64,000 bases of DNA from Lycorma delicatula (lineage: Eukaryota; Arthropoda; Insecta; Hemiptera; Fulgoridae): NCBI RefSeq assembly GCF_047948215.1, contig NC_134455.1:73495689-73559688 (forward strand), read 5' to 3'. The notes under the pieces were generated by a model that was given only the letters and a program-made list of their open reading frames with translations, was not told where the DNA came from and searched no databases. The translations under genes and the position numbers were made by a program. Shown one piece after another: positions 35,397 through 44,849 of this stretch. The first letter of the stretch is position 1. Each line of letters starts with the position of its first letter.

Positions 35397-36571
35397 ATGG
35401 AAGATTCCCAGGAGGTCCGCAAGTCCAGGCGGAAGCGTTAGCCGGAGACAGTGCCATCCAGCTCCTTTGAGGACGAGTCGAGCAGGATAGACACGGGCAC
35501 ACTCGCCCGGGACAAGCCGATCCCGGCTATCGAGGAGTTTAGAAAAGCGAAGGGCAAACCTGGCAGTTCTGCCCAGCTGGCCAAAGTAGTCCAGGAGGAC
35601 CTAAACTACTTATTTGAGTTTCTCCCTTCCCGGTGGCGTCAGCGTTAGGACGAGGAAGACCATACTTCTCAGGCTGGTGAAGATCAAAGATAAGGGTGTC
35701 TGCGTTAGCAGGACGATTCGAAACTTTGGCCTCTAAGCCCAAAGGGGTCAACGTGGCTCCTAAGGTTGTTCAGGCTCCAGCGCAGTCCAGGCGCTAAGCT
35801 GATGTGTTGAATTTAAACCGGGAAGTCAGTAAGGTGGCAAAGAAGCCAGAGGTTTTATTCGTTAACAGGGCGGAGGGCTCGAATCACGAGCAAAGACCTC
35901 AAACGCAACTTTCAGGTTGCCCTTCGCGGTAACCGAGAGGAGCTTTGCATTAGGGACATAAAGCAGACCAGCAAAGGGCTGGTAGTGGTTGCAGATAACA
36001 AGGAGACTGTCCGAGTCATCACGGAGTCTCAGGCTGTTAAGAAGCTTGAGGTCAAGTTTGACCTCAAGCGTTTGAAAAGGCTCCAGGTCATAGCATATGA
36101 TATCGCGCGGAGTCTCTCTGATGAGGAGGTTTTGTCTCTCATTCGAGAGCAACATAACTGATTTGGATGAGGCCTCGTTCAAGGACCAGTGTAGGCTAGT
36201 ATTCAAAACAGGCAAACGTGATGCCCCACGGTAACACAGAATTTTCGTATTAGGGGCTGCTCTCCACCAGAAGTTCGTGTTGGAGTGTGTCTTCGTTTAC
36301 TTCGCATTCTGTCGCGTCAAGGAGTACCTTGACGTATAGCAGTGCTTCAAGTATTGCAGGTTCGGCCATAGGACCAAGTTCTGTAAGATGCGTCGGTCTG
36401 TGCGCATTGTGGCGAGGAGGGTCACAAGCGTGATGACTGTCCGAAAAAGAAGCAGGCTTCATCTTGCGTTGACTGTAAAAGGTTGCGCAAAAGTCATAGG
36501 CACTCGGTCAATAGTAAGGAGTGTGATTGCTACTTGAGAGCTGTTGAGATGTATTTAAAATCTCTCAGTGG
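35397..36571 (+). pseudogene. R1-like LINE ORF1 (gag-like, zinc knuckles), broken
   Basis: A start is possible at 35397 (MEDSQEVRKSRRKR, then a stop). Readable parts in several frames are FEDESSRIDTGTLARDKPIP (about 35460-35520), SKDLKRNFQVALRG through to SDEEVLSLIREQHN (about 35887-36161, a clean 90-codon run) and a knuckle region at about 36337-36530. The knuckles are CFKYCRFGH...C (spacing disturbed), CAHCGEEGHKRDDC (intact CX2CX4HX4C) and CVDCKRLRKSHRH...C. Three knuckles in this order are typical of R1-group ORF1 proteins, which bind the element RNA. Frameshifts and stops make it a pseudogene. Confidence 0.7.
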
Positions 36572-37240
36572 GTAGGTTCGGTCAAGTTAATGCCCTGGGA
36601 GCCTATGCAGTCCAAGTTGAGTTTGGTGAAGTTGTTGAGAAACGGAATCTCGATGTTCTTTTTCTACAGCACCCGTATGAGGTAAAGGGTTATCTGCCAG
36701 GTTTTTCAGGCTGGAATAAGTTTTACGTTGGTGACAGTAAATCCGCCGTGCTGTGCAGGAAGTCAGTAGATAATGTCTTCATACGGCAGGCATCTGACAC
36801 GTATCACGTCATTGTTAAGCTTGCCGTGAATGGTTTGGACCTGGTTGTAGTTAGTTGGTACTTTCAATACAGGGATCCCACTGAACAGCATTTGGAAAGA
36901 TAGTATAGAATTGTTAGGTTGGTCTGGGTCGTCCTATTCTTATAGGAGTTGATGCGAACGCCAAATCGCTTCTTTGGCATAGTGGGATTACGGATGATGG
37001 TGGCTAATTAATTGAAGATTTCATCGTGCATCATCAGTTTGATGTTTTCTATGTTGCCTATGTTTGACTACCTTCGCCTGTGTGCAGTCGGTTTGCGGGG
37101 GGCCTTCCATGGACCAAAATTGATGTTACCATTGGTAAGGATAACCCGGTAGTATTCGGAATCGGTCAATAGTCGATGATCGCTTTCGCAATCATCGGCT
37201 AATAGTTTTTGATTGGGTAGGTGGGCTGCGCGATGTCTTT
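36568..37240 (+). pseudogene. R1-like LINE ORF2, endonuclease portion, broken
   Basis: It overlaps the end of ORF1, as is common in this group. The first frame (36568-36903) reads EVVEKRNLDVLFLQHPYEVK (the usual catalytic QEP/QEL is here QHP, so the Glu is lost) and SWYFQYRDPTEQHLER. A shifted frame then gives ILIGVDANAKSLLWHSGITD (D and N conserved). The last part reads RNHRLIVFDW in place of the usual SDHR motif. Reading ends before any reverse-transcriptase domain. The loss of catalytic residues agrees with an old inactive copy. Confidence 0.65.
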
Positions 37241-37431
37241 AGGGGTGACATTCCTGTTCAGCAGGGGCTTCCTGCACAGGCGTGCGGATTAGTCCAAGTT
37301 TTCGAATATTCTTGCGGCCAAGTTTTCAAAGAATCAATGAACAATCTTCAATCTGTAGCGTTATCTTCATGATGAAGTGCATCCTTGGGAGCATAAATAT
37401 TCTTATATTACACTAAACTAATTTTTCAGTT

Positions 37432-37925
37432 TATACTAAACTATTTTCTTCAGAATATAAATCTTGAAACTCTTTCTGACGATTACCAGAGAAACATACT
37501 TCAGTGGCTGTATGGAGACGATTCCAACTTTTAAGCTGACATCTCAAAATCTAGACTCGTTTCTTTGGTAAGTTCAAATCCCAAAGAAAGTCGTTTAATT
37601 CACCTTGAGTTATCAGAATGATTATCACAAGAAGAGGATTCTGCTTCAAAAATAGAATCATCTAGCTTCTCATGTCGAACTTCAGCGGCTAAATCATATT
37701 ACGATAATAAATTTAGATGTATTGGAAGGTGCGGTACAGATAAGTACTCACCAAGACTCACCGGCCTTAAAGCTGACTGTAAATTCGGGTACTGCACTAT
37801 GCACTTAAATTTACTACTTATTTCTGTTATCTTTGTAATACAGAAATAATAATCCGATAAATGTCCTTGTAGTTTACAAGGAACCATACAGCTCTATCGA
37901 TGTGGCAAATCCTATATACCGATTA
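37432..37925 (-). pseudogene. Uncharacterised Cys-rich multicopy gene, copy 2, N-terminal part
   Basis: The minus strand reads KLQGHLSDYYFCITKITEIS and continues KFKCIVQYPNLQSALRPV, directly comparable with copy 1 (PKDHVSDCFFCLTSVSEISK, then KHAVKYPSLQSAIRSV). Downstream frames give SSSCDNHSDNS, GELNDFLWDLNLPKK and SGNRQKEFQDLYSEENSLV, comparable with copy 1 GELNDLVGNLKLSKN. The C-terminal part resumes beyond the R1-like LINE at 34960-34466. Stops and frame changes show that it is dead. Confidence 0.65.
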
Positions 37926-39180
37926 CCTATAGCCCAGTCTATCAGATGTTATCTGGTGGAACAACAGATATAAGGAGCCTAGTTTTATTTTGATCCTGAA
38001 CTTCATTGTCAAATTATAGTACGTAATATTTTTTAAACAGTAGAGTAAAATTACGTCGTTGTTCTTTAAATGTCAATTCGTATTTCCTTGGTATATTTAT
38101 TTACTAATCCAATATATTTAACTCAGTAACTATAAATCACAAAACAGAAAGAAACCGCAATACTTTCATACACAGAGAACGTTTAAATAATACAGGTGTA
38201 ATTTTATGATTGTGTGACTGCTTTGTGACATGCTAAAATCTACAGTAAATAAATCATTAAACAAGTACATACGTATAAATATGTGTATGCATGCGCGGGC
38301 ACGCGCATGTACACTAACAAATAAAAATTATTTATAAAAGTAATAATGAAATAATGATACTCAATTAACAACAGACAATCAATTGATAAACAATCAATGA
38401 AAATCCTCAATTCTTCGAAGTTCATTAGAACTCGTAAGATTTCCTACAAATAAATAAACGGTAATTTTTATTTCTTTTTTACGTCTTCAATTTTTTAAAA
38501 CTGACTCAAAACTTTAGAATAATAAAACCGATGGATTTTATGATAAACCGTAATATAACCTGAACTACAACATGAGACTTAATATCACAGAAGATATTAA
38601 AAGTAATTCTTTTCTTTTCCTTTATTTATTTTATGTCATCTTTAAAAGTAAGACAGCATGTTACAATATGCGAATAGTAACAAAAAGAAAAATCCGTGAT
38701 ATATTTTACAGCCATGACTCTCCTATTGAAACTATAAAAGTGAACTTAACTTTATGTGATTGGACAATAACACTTTATAGCTTTCTTTCATAAAATCAAC
38801 TACAACGTATCTTTCCTTCTTAATAATCTGTTGAAATAAAATTCTCTTTTACGTTCAGGATCGTTTGACCTAATAAAATATCCTTAAATAAACTCTTTTA
38901 GCTTTTTATTGACAGTGTTGTGCTTTATTAAGTTAACAAGGAGGATTACTTGAAAATTTTCATTATTTTATAAAATAATGCTTATTAACATAAAATAAGA
39001 AAGGTGGAGTTGATAGCATTTTATTAAATTAAGTAAAATAAATGAATCGTTTATATACATTATAAAATTATAAATATAATGATTAAGGCTTATTGCAGCA
39101 AATGAATTAACTGTAATAATAATAATAAACAACGGAAAATATATAAAAATAATTATTATATATTATATTATATTATTTGT
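37926..39180. other. AT-rich DNA, nothing recognised
   Basis: A short alternating purine-pyrimidine stretch lies at 38280-38320 (gtgtatgcatgcgcgggcac). The 73-codon frame at 38572-38793 has no recognisable family. Confidence 0.4.
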
Positions 39181-39924
39181 TATTAAATAATAATACTAAT
39201 AATGCTCCGAGGTAGATAATCCCCACATCCGGAACACACCACCTACGTTCCACGTCCAGGGTGGTAACAGTTGTACATACGTACAATACATATACCTGGA
39301 TAACGGAGCTCCGAGTACTTTCCTCAGAAATGTGATCGTTTATTTGACCTGTCTTCCACCTACAGGTCACTAGTTTGGATTGGATTTTTCGAATATCTGC
39401 AAATCATGTCTGCAATAACATTCAAAATGATCCGGAAATGGACTTATACCACATTTAGAGCTGGCGATGTGGCGGCAAGGGTTGATGTTATTGCAGGTGT
39501 AACAGAGACCCTTCCGTTGTACACATATCCTCTATAATGACAAGCATGCAGCGAAGGTGTCCATGTATGTCGGTGCATGGAAACCCTGGAAGCTTCGATG
39601 AGTTGGGCCCCTGGAATCGATGCAGTGATTGCGCTACGCTCTCTGACAGAACAATGCCGGTTCCACCGGAGTACCGGATCGGACATCCAAAGTTAGTAGC
39701 TCTGGAATGGGGGTATCTTCCGGCGGCTAGCCTTTCTACAGAAGCGATGAAACACAACGCAATAACTTGAACAACAAACGTGGCAGAGACTGCACGTAAT
39801 CACCCTCGTTTAGAAACAGCCGATTCGCCACAAGCGAAAAGGAAATGTAGTAAGGAAGCAGAGAAAATCAGAAAGATACGGACAGAATCAGTAGGGACTT
39901 GAGGAAAGCTTTGTTTGGCAAAAT
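39181..39924 (+). other. Probable 5' region of the I-like LINE
   Basis: Composition rises above the AT-rich background right up to the ORF1 at 39925. The 77-codon plus frame at 39537-39770 and longer minus frames overlap each other, and none has a recognised domain. Just before 39925 another frame reads RFATSEKEM and SRDLRKALFGKMCP, which may be the true N-terminus of ORF1 separated by a frameshift. Confidence 0.4.
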
Positions 39925-40990
39925 GTGCCCAAACCGAGATATTTAGTCATTACGAGGGAGAATGGAGACTTTCAGAAGCTCAGCCCATTCTTAATTGCTA
40001 GAGAGATTACGAATTGTGTTAGTAGTCCTGTCAAGGAGATTCGAAAGACTTTTAATGGATTGTACGTCAAAACTGTTAACGATAGTCAAAGCCAAAAAGT
40101 TCAGTCTCTGAAGAAGATCGGTTTGTTCGCGGTGTCTGTACAACCTCATAGTACGCTTAACTCATTAAAAGGAGTCGTTGTTTGCCGTGACCTTCTTAAT
40201 TGCACGGAAGAAGATATAGTAGAGGAAATGTCGAGTCAAGGAGTCATACAATGCCGCAGGTTAATCATGAGCAGAAATGTTGAGATTCTTTCTTCAGCCT
40301 CGCACGTGTTGATCCTCAGTAAGCCCAATTTTCCTGAAAAGTTACAAGCTGACATACATCGGTTTGATGTACGCGCATTCATTCCACAACGTATGCGATG
40401 TTTTAAGTGTCAACGTTTCGGACACACTGAGGTCAGATATGAAGGGCAAGAAATCTGCGTGTGTGGAATGAAAACACATGAGAATGATTCATGTAAAGAT
40501 CCCCCTGTCTGCATTAACTACAAAGGGTATCACAACTGCCGATCAAGGAACTGCCCGGTGTATAAATTAGAAACGGCCATTCAGGAGATTAAAACACTTC
40601 AAAAGGTAAGCTATTCTGAAACGAGGAAAATTGTTAATAATAGAACATCTCGACCGACAACTACTTATGCAGAAGCAGCTGCTGCCCCTTCGTCATCTAA
40701 AAACAACGTAAAGCAGTTGCTTACTTCGCTTGCACCAAGTTTTGCTACAATGATAAAGAAAATCATTGATACTAAGATCAATTCTATTCAGCGAAAGAAC
40801 CATTAAAACCTATGAAGACACATCCCCAGATTGACGTTATTGACACAAGAAACGAATCTTCTCAGCGTAAAGAAGCAGCAAATTCCGCGACCATGACACC
40901 ACCAATCGATGTTGTACGTAAATATAAGGACATATCTGATACAGCCAAAAAAATCACTCCTTTGACCAGTCATAAGGCAAAGGAGGGCGT
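39925..40990 (+). pseudogene. I-like LINE ORF1 (gag-like), nearly intact then frameshifted
   Basis: A 293-codon frame (39925-40806) is followed by its C-terminal continuation in another frame (40812-40997, MKTHPQIDVIDTRNESSQRK). The middle (about residues 75-150) looks like an RRM-like fold leading into zinc knuckles: C159-x2-C162-x4-H167, where the expected fourth ligand is Y172; C178-x-C180-x4-H185-x4-C190; and C196, where the partner is Y199. The tail is Lys/Ser-rich (RPTTTYAEAAAAPSS). The protein would coat element RNA. Two Cys-to-Tyr changes and the frameshift suggest that it is inactive. It matches in style the ORF1 tail at 25450-25630. It ends abruptly at about 40990 against an R1-like reverse transcriptase. 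Confidence 0.8.
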
Positions 40991-40993
40991 GGT

Positions 40994-41899
40994 TTGATTG
41001 AAGCCCAGGAAGGAAAAATTCATTTTGAGATGCACGGTGGGGTGCCACAGGGATCGGCCCTGGGGCCGCTGCAATGGTTGCTAGTTATAGATGATCTCCT
41101 GCACAGAATGTTCCCTGCTGGAGTTGAGGTTTTGGCATATGCAGATGATCTCGCGGTACTAGTTGAGGGCAGGACGGTAATTGATGTCCAAGAGAGGGCG
41201 AACGCGGCCACTCATATCATTAATGAGTGGATGATTTCTAGGGGTCTGCAGTTGTCATTGGAAAAATGTAGGTGCGTCGCCTTTACTGGTAGAAGAGTAC
41301 TGAATCCTATTACTATTTTAATCAGTGGAATAGTTATAGAAGTGGTGCATAGTTTGAAATACTTAGGAGTTACCTTCCAGAGGAATTGTAGATACACTGA
41401 CCATATAAGTAACATATGTAGGAAAGCTGAAGCAATGGTAAAGAGTCTTAATATTATAATGACAAAGCAGAATGCCCCATGAGCATCAAAACGCAGATTG
41501 TTGGTGTCAATGATAGTATCCTCGTTGATGTATGCTGTTCCCGCATGGAGTCACACTATAGATATCAGGCGTAACAAGGAGAAGTTAGCGAGGGTGCATA
41601 GGAGAGGGCTCCTAGGTGTGGTGGCCGCGTATAGGACAGTGTCCTATGAAGCCCTTTGTATTCTCGCCGGAGTACTGCCGATAGACCTCATCGCGAGATA
41701 TAGAGTCGAAAGATCGAAGGGCACAGCAGATCAAGAGGCCAAAGATGAAGTCAATACTACCTGGCAGGAGAGGTGGACTAATAGCGGTGTGGGTCGCTGG
41801 ACAAGACAACTCATCCCGGACATCGAACCTTGGATAAGAAGAGGTTTTGGTGAGATGGATCACTTTTTAACGCAATTTTTCACCGGAATTAATTATTAA
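40994..41899 (+). pseudogene. R1-like LINE ORF2: reverse transcriptase fragment
   Basis: One frame runs 302 codons with a single TGA (41480-41482). From the first codon counted, motifs are GVPQGSALGP (16-25, the PQG motif), AYADDLAVLV (48-57, catalytic Asp pair in YADD), LSLEKC (88-93) and KYLGVTF (122-128). After the TGA comes SMIVSSLMYAVPAWSHTI, the thumb/post-polymerase region typical of the R1 group, then RRGLLGVVAAYRTVSYEALC. The fingers region and endonuclease are absent. After 41868 the direct repeat taacgcaattttt (41868 and 41897) and a roughly 60-bp AT-rich insert break the frame before the terminal knuckle. Confidence 0.85.
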
Positions 41900-42189
41900 C
41901 GCAATTTTTTTATTATTAATTATAATTAATTAATAATTACTTAAATAAAGTAGGAAGGAGAACAGAGGCAATCTGCATGTATTGCGAAGAGATCGACGAT
42001 ACAGAACATACTTTCTTCATGCGTTAAAGATGGGCCGCCCTCAGATTTGACATGGCGATCGACGGGATGGCTCCCGAAGCTATAGTACCTTTTATGACTA
42101 GTCGGGAATCCAACTGGAAGAAAATAGCGTGTTACACCAGACAGATCTTATCGCAGAAAAACATTGACGAAAGGAGACAGGGTTTTTGA

Positions 42190-42576
42190 TTTTGGTTAGG
42201 GAAGGGAGGACAGCCTCAGCGGGGAGGGCCGGCATGCCGAGGTGTGTCGGTTCCAATGAGCCGCTGGGGACTCCTGGGGATATAGTTTAGGGAATAATAA
42301 AACACAAGAGATAGAGAAAAGACCTCGACACCACGTCACGACACTCCAGGTATGGCGTGGTGTCTGAAAGGGGCAATAAAATAAAAGATTACTCTTAAAA
42401 GAGCTACTCGTAGGCCGATCTGCCATGTCAGTATATAGCTGGTAGGCGGGAAGGCCTATTATAGTATAAAGACAGCCTATTATAGTATATATTAGAGTAT
42501 AAAGACACTCCCCTAGGTGGCGTAATACTAACAAGTCGGTCCGGCCCATGGGAGCTGGGAGGTAAAAAAAAAAAAA
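42190..42576 (+). repeat. R1-like 3' UTR, copy 1
   Basis: It shares ordered blocks with 42719-43040: aggtgtg, ggtttcaatgatcc / ggttccaatgagccg, gactcct, catgtca / catgccg, tatagc-ggtaggcggg, cctattatagta / cctattagagta, gacactcccct, aagtcggtccggccca, then poly(A). Part of it is a short internal duplication of cctattatagtat with ataaagacac. Confidence 0.85.
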
Positions 42577-42589
42577 GTACACCTTTGAA

Positions 42590-43040
42590 ACGCCGAAGGA
42601 GACCATGGATTTCATGCTCAGCAGTAAGGAGAACTGGAGGAAGGTCGCTGATTATATAAAGATAGTACTAAAACAGAAGAATGAAGATGAAAAAAGGTAT
42701 GGGTTTCTAGTATGTTAGGTTGGGTGGACACCGCATGCTTAGGTGTGCTGGTTTCAATGATCCACTGAGGACTCCTTGGGGTGTTCTGTAGGGACAAGAG
42801 CGTATTATAAAAGATGCGGGGGTCACATCACGACTTGCAGGTATGATGTGGTTCCATAGAGGACATAATAGAGAATAAAAATCTCAAAAGAGCCACCGGT
42901 AGGCCTGAACTGCCATGCCGATATATAGCCGGTAGGCGGGGAGAGCCTATTAGAGTAACGGACACTCCCCTGGGTGGCGTAATACCATCAAGTCGGTCCG
43001 GCCCAGGGGAGTAGAGATACAAAAAAAAAAAAAGAAAAAA
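42590..43040 (+). mobile_element. Second R1-like 3' end (5'-truncated LINE) with target-site duplication
   Basis: It opens in the last codons of ORF2 (ETMDFMLSSKENWRKVADYI, stop at 42716-42718), followed by the 3' UTR and a poly(A) at 43021-43040. It is flanked by exact gtacacctttgaa at 42577-42589 and 43041-43053, a 13-bp target duplication. It therefore inserted immediately behind the poly(A) of the copy at 40991-42576. Confidence 0.85.
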
Positions 43041-43053
43041 GTACACCTTTGAA

Positions 43054-43312
43054 GATAGAATTGAGTTATTCAGCCGCCAAAAATATATCACTAGCGATCG
43101 CATCAAGTCTAGATTCGATATCGATACTAACTGCTCCATCTAGTTGTCGTCACCTGACGTCAGCCGCAGAACATCACTGGTATCAGAAAGGGAGGAAGAT
43201 GCCATGTCCGAGGCCTGGGATACTTTGTCATCAGAGTTGGGACGATAAGGATAATGAAAAAAAGAAGCAAGAAAGGATGGCCGAAAGGAAAGCATGGGCG
43301 ATAAATAAATAA
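43054..43312 (+). other. GC-richer segment, possibly LINE-derived
   Basis: It is more balanced in composition than its surroundings, with short frames ending in an acidic/Lys-rich tail (DDKDNEKKKQERMAERK), and it stops at an (ATAA)n-like end at 43303-43315. It could be the continuation of the host site of the R1-like insertions, for example the I-like ORF1 tail, but no alignment supports this. Confidence 0.3.
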
Positions 43313-44198
43313 ATGTGATATATTTAACAATCCAAATTCATCGTGATTATATTTCTGTATTTGTTAGACTTTGTAAATAAGAAAAAATTAACAGTTCTAG
43401 TTTTATAGAAAGTGTGAAAAATTTGTCGTTTTTTGGAGTGGAAAGGGGCTAATGACCAAAGTAGTCGATGTCCCTAAAAAACTCAAAATAAATAATAATA
43501 ATACATATTTTAGCACTGATCTTATTATGTTCTCTAGATATGACGTCATCGCTTATTTTTTTAAACATAATTTAAATATTTTATTTGTTATTTTATTCTA
43601 TTTATCATTAAAAAAAAATAACCAGATACACAACAATATTTTTTAAAAACATTTTTCAATAAATCTGAAATTTCTTTTATTATTGTTAATCTGTTTAGGC
43701 AGGGGGTACTTATAAGCATCTGAAATTGGCTAACGTCACATTTATAGAAAAAAATTAATTATAAAATCAGAGAAAGTAGAAAACATTAAGATTTTTAATA
43801 GAGTGACTAGGGAATCTTTAAATCGGTAGTGACTACAGAGGGTAAGAAATATTAAATAACATTTTTAACTTTTTTAAATTTTATTCAAACCTAGTATCAC
43901 TCAAACAATTTAAAAAAAATACATTACTAATGAAAATTAAAAATATTTAAACGAGTGTAAACTGGTATAAATAAATTTCAAATGCAACTCTCTCGTTGAG
44001 AACGGTACCTTGTGAACCACTGGTATTAAAAGCAGAACTTTAGTGTGTGGTTGTTTTTTATAGAGTATAAGGACGTAATATATCGTCAAAATTAAATTTA
44101 ACATAATTACAAATAATAGCAAAGTATGAGTGTTATATAATACTTATTTGTTTATTTATTTATTACCGTTTTTATTTTATTAAAAAAATTTTTTTTTA
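43313..44198. other. AT-rich DNA, nothing recognised
   Basis: No gene or repeat structure is seen, apart from A/T runs. Confidence 0.4.
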
Positions 44199-44347
44199 AA
44201 CCTCCGGGTCCACCATACCATTAGGTATTGCTTCAGAGAATGAGATGAATGATTTGTATCGTGTCCGAAAAAGCCATGTCTGACCGGAATTTGAACCCGA
44301 GACTTCCGGATGAAAGGCCGAGACGCTACCAATCGCGCCACGGAGGC
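44199..44347 (-). mobile_element. SINE-B, best copy
   Basis: The minus strand reads ggcctccgtggcgcgattgg (A box), tagcgtctcggcc and tctcgggttcaaattccggt (B box), then agacatgg and a 3' half with gaatgagatgaatg in complement and ggtggacccggagg. The tRNA-like head is only a weak cloverleaf. The 3' end shares the style of SINE-A (tggt...cggagg), so both families may use the same LINE partner. Confidence 0.7.
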
Positions 44348-44392
44348 CAGAAAAAAAATTAATTAAAAAACGTTACTGTTAAGACACTTAAT

Positions 44393-44403
44393 GTGCATAC
44401 ATG
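44393..44403. repeat. Target-site duplication (left) of the ORF1-only element
   Basis: gtgcatacatg, repeated exactly at 46793-46803. Confidence 0.75.
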
Positions 44404-44849
44404 AGATTCCCAGTCTTGCTGACTGCAATTGAGTTCTGCTACGCTCCGCATTTCGTTACTGTTAATGTGGTTTTTTCGTTGTTCAGTTGTGTTCTGTTAA
44501 TTGTTTTTGATCGTTAATTGTTATATTTGGTTAATACCTACGGTTGTTGTGGAATAATTTATCCGTTGCTAAGGCTTTGTTTATATTTTGACTTATTTAT
44601 TTTTTGTTTTTTTATTTGTTCAGTTGGGCTATAAACTGATTGATTTGGGTGCCCTTCACTCTATAAGTGTGTTTGGATCAATATTTGTGGCTCTTTTACA
44701 TTTAGAGTGGAATTAATTGTTTTTTGTTGAGACAGCCTTCGGTTGCCAGGATTGTTTACATTGATAGCCTAGTTCCTTACCATCTGTAGTTTCGTTTTGT
44801 GTTTTTTTTTGGGTCTTTTGATCAGTGACCGATTGACCGATCCAATAGT

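Larger units (their letters stand above)
35050..37395 (+). mobile_element. R1-like LINE copy, ORF1 plus endonuclease, reverse transcriptase missing
   Basis: This block of higher GC content on the plus strand holds an ORF1 with three zinc knuckles and the start of an endonuclease ORF. It sits between two minus-strand parts of one copy of the Cys-rich gene. The 5' boundary is approximate (composition changes between 34960 and 35110). The 3' boundary is near 37395, where AT-rich DNA and then the gene resume. There is no poly(A) and no reverse-transcriptase motif, so the 3' half is gone. No target duplication was found. Confidence 0.65.
40991..42576 (+). mobile_element. R1-like LINE, 5'-truncated copy with poly(A)
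   Basis: It begins inside the palm of the reverse transcriptase, runs through the ORF2 C-terminal zinc knuckle (CMYCEEIDDTEHTFF, about 41974-42018) to a stop at 42187-42189, then has a GC-richer 3' UTR and a poly(A) at 42564-42576. The junction at about 40990 with an I-like ORF1 has no visible target duplication, so it is either a 5'-truncated insertion that lost its flank or a recombination point. Confidence 0.75.

Noticed and set aside
35862..36215. 117-codon minus-strand frame in the R1-like ORF1 region
   Set aside because: The plus strand has a convincing ORF1 with zinc knuckles; this is its antisense shadow.
42196..42615. 139-codon minus-strand frame
   Set aside because: It lies over the R1-like 3' UTR and poly(A), which is duplicated at 42.7-43.0 kb as non-coding sequence.
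44199..44347. Functional tRNA gene on the minus strand
   Set aside because: A and B boxes are present, but the acceptor stem does not pair well and a SINE body follows; other copies share the same body, so it is a SINE.
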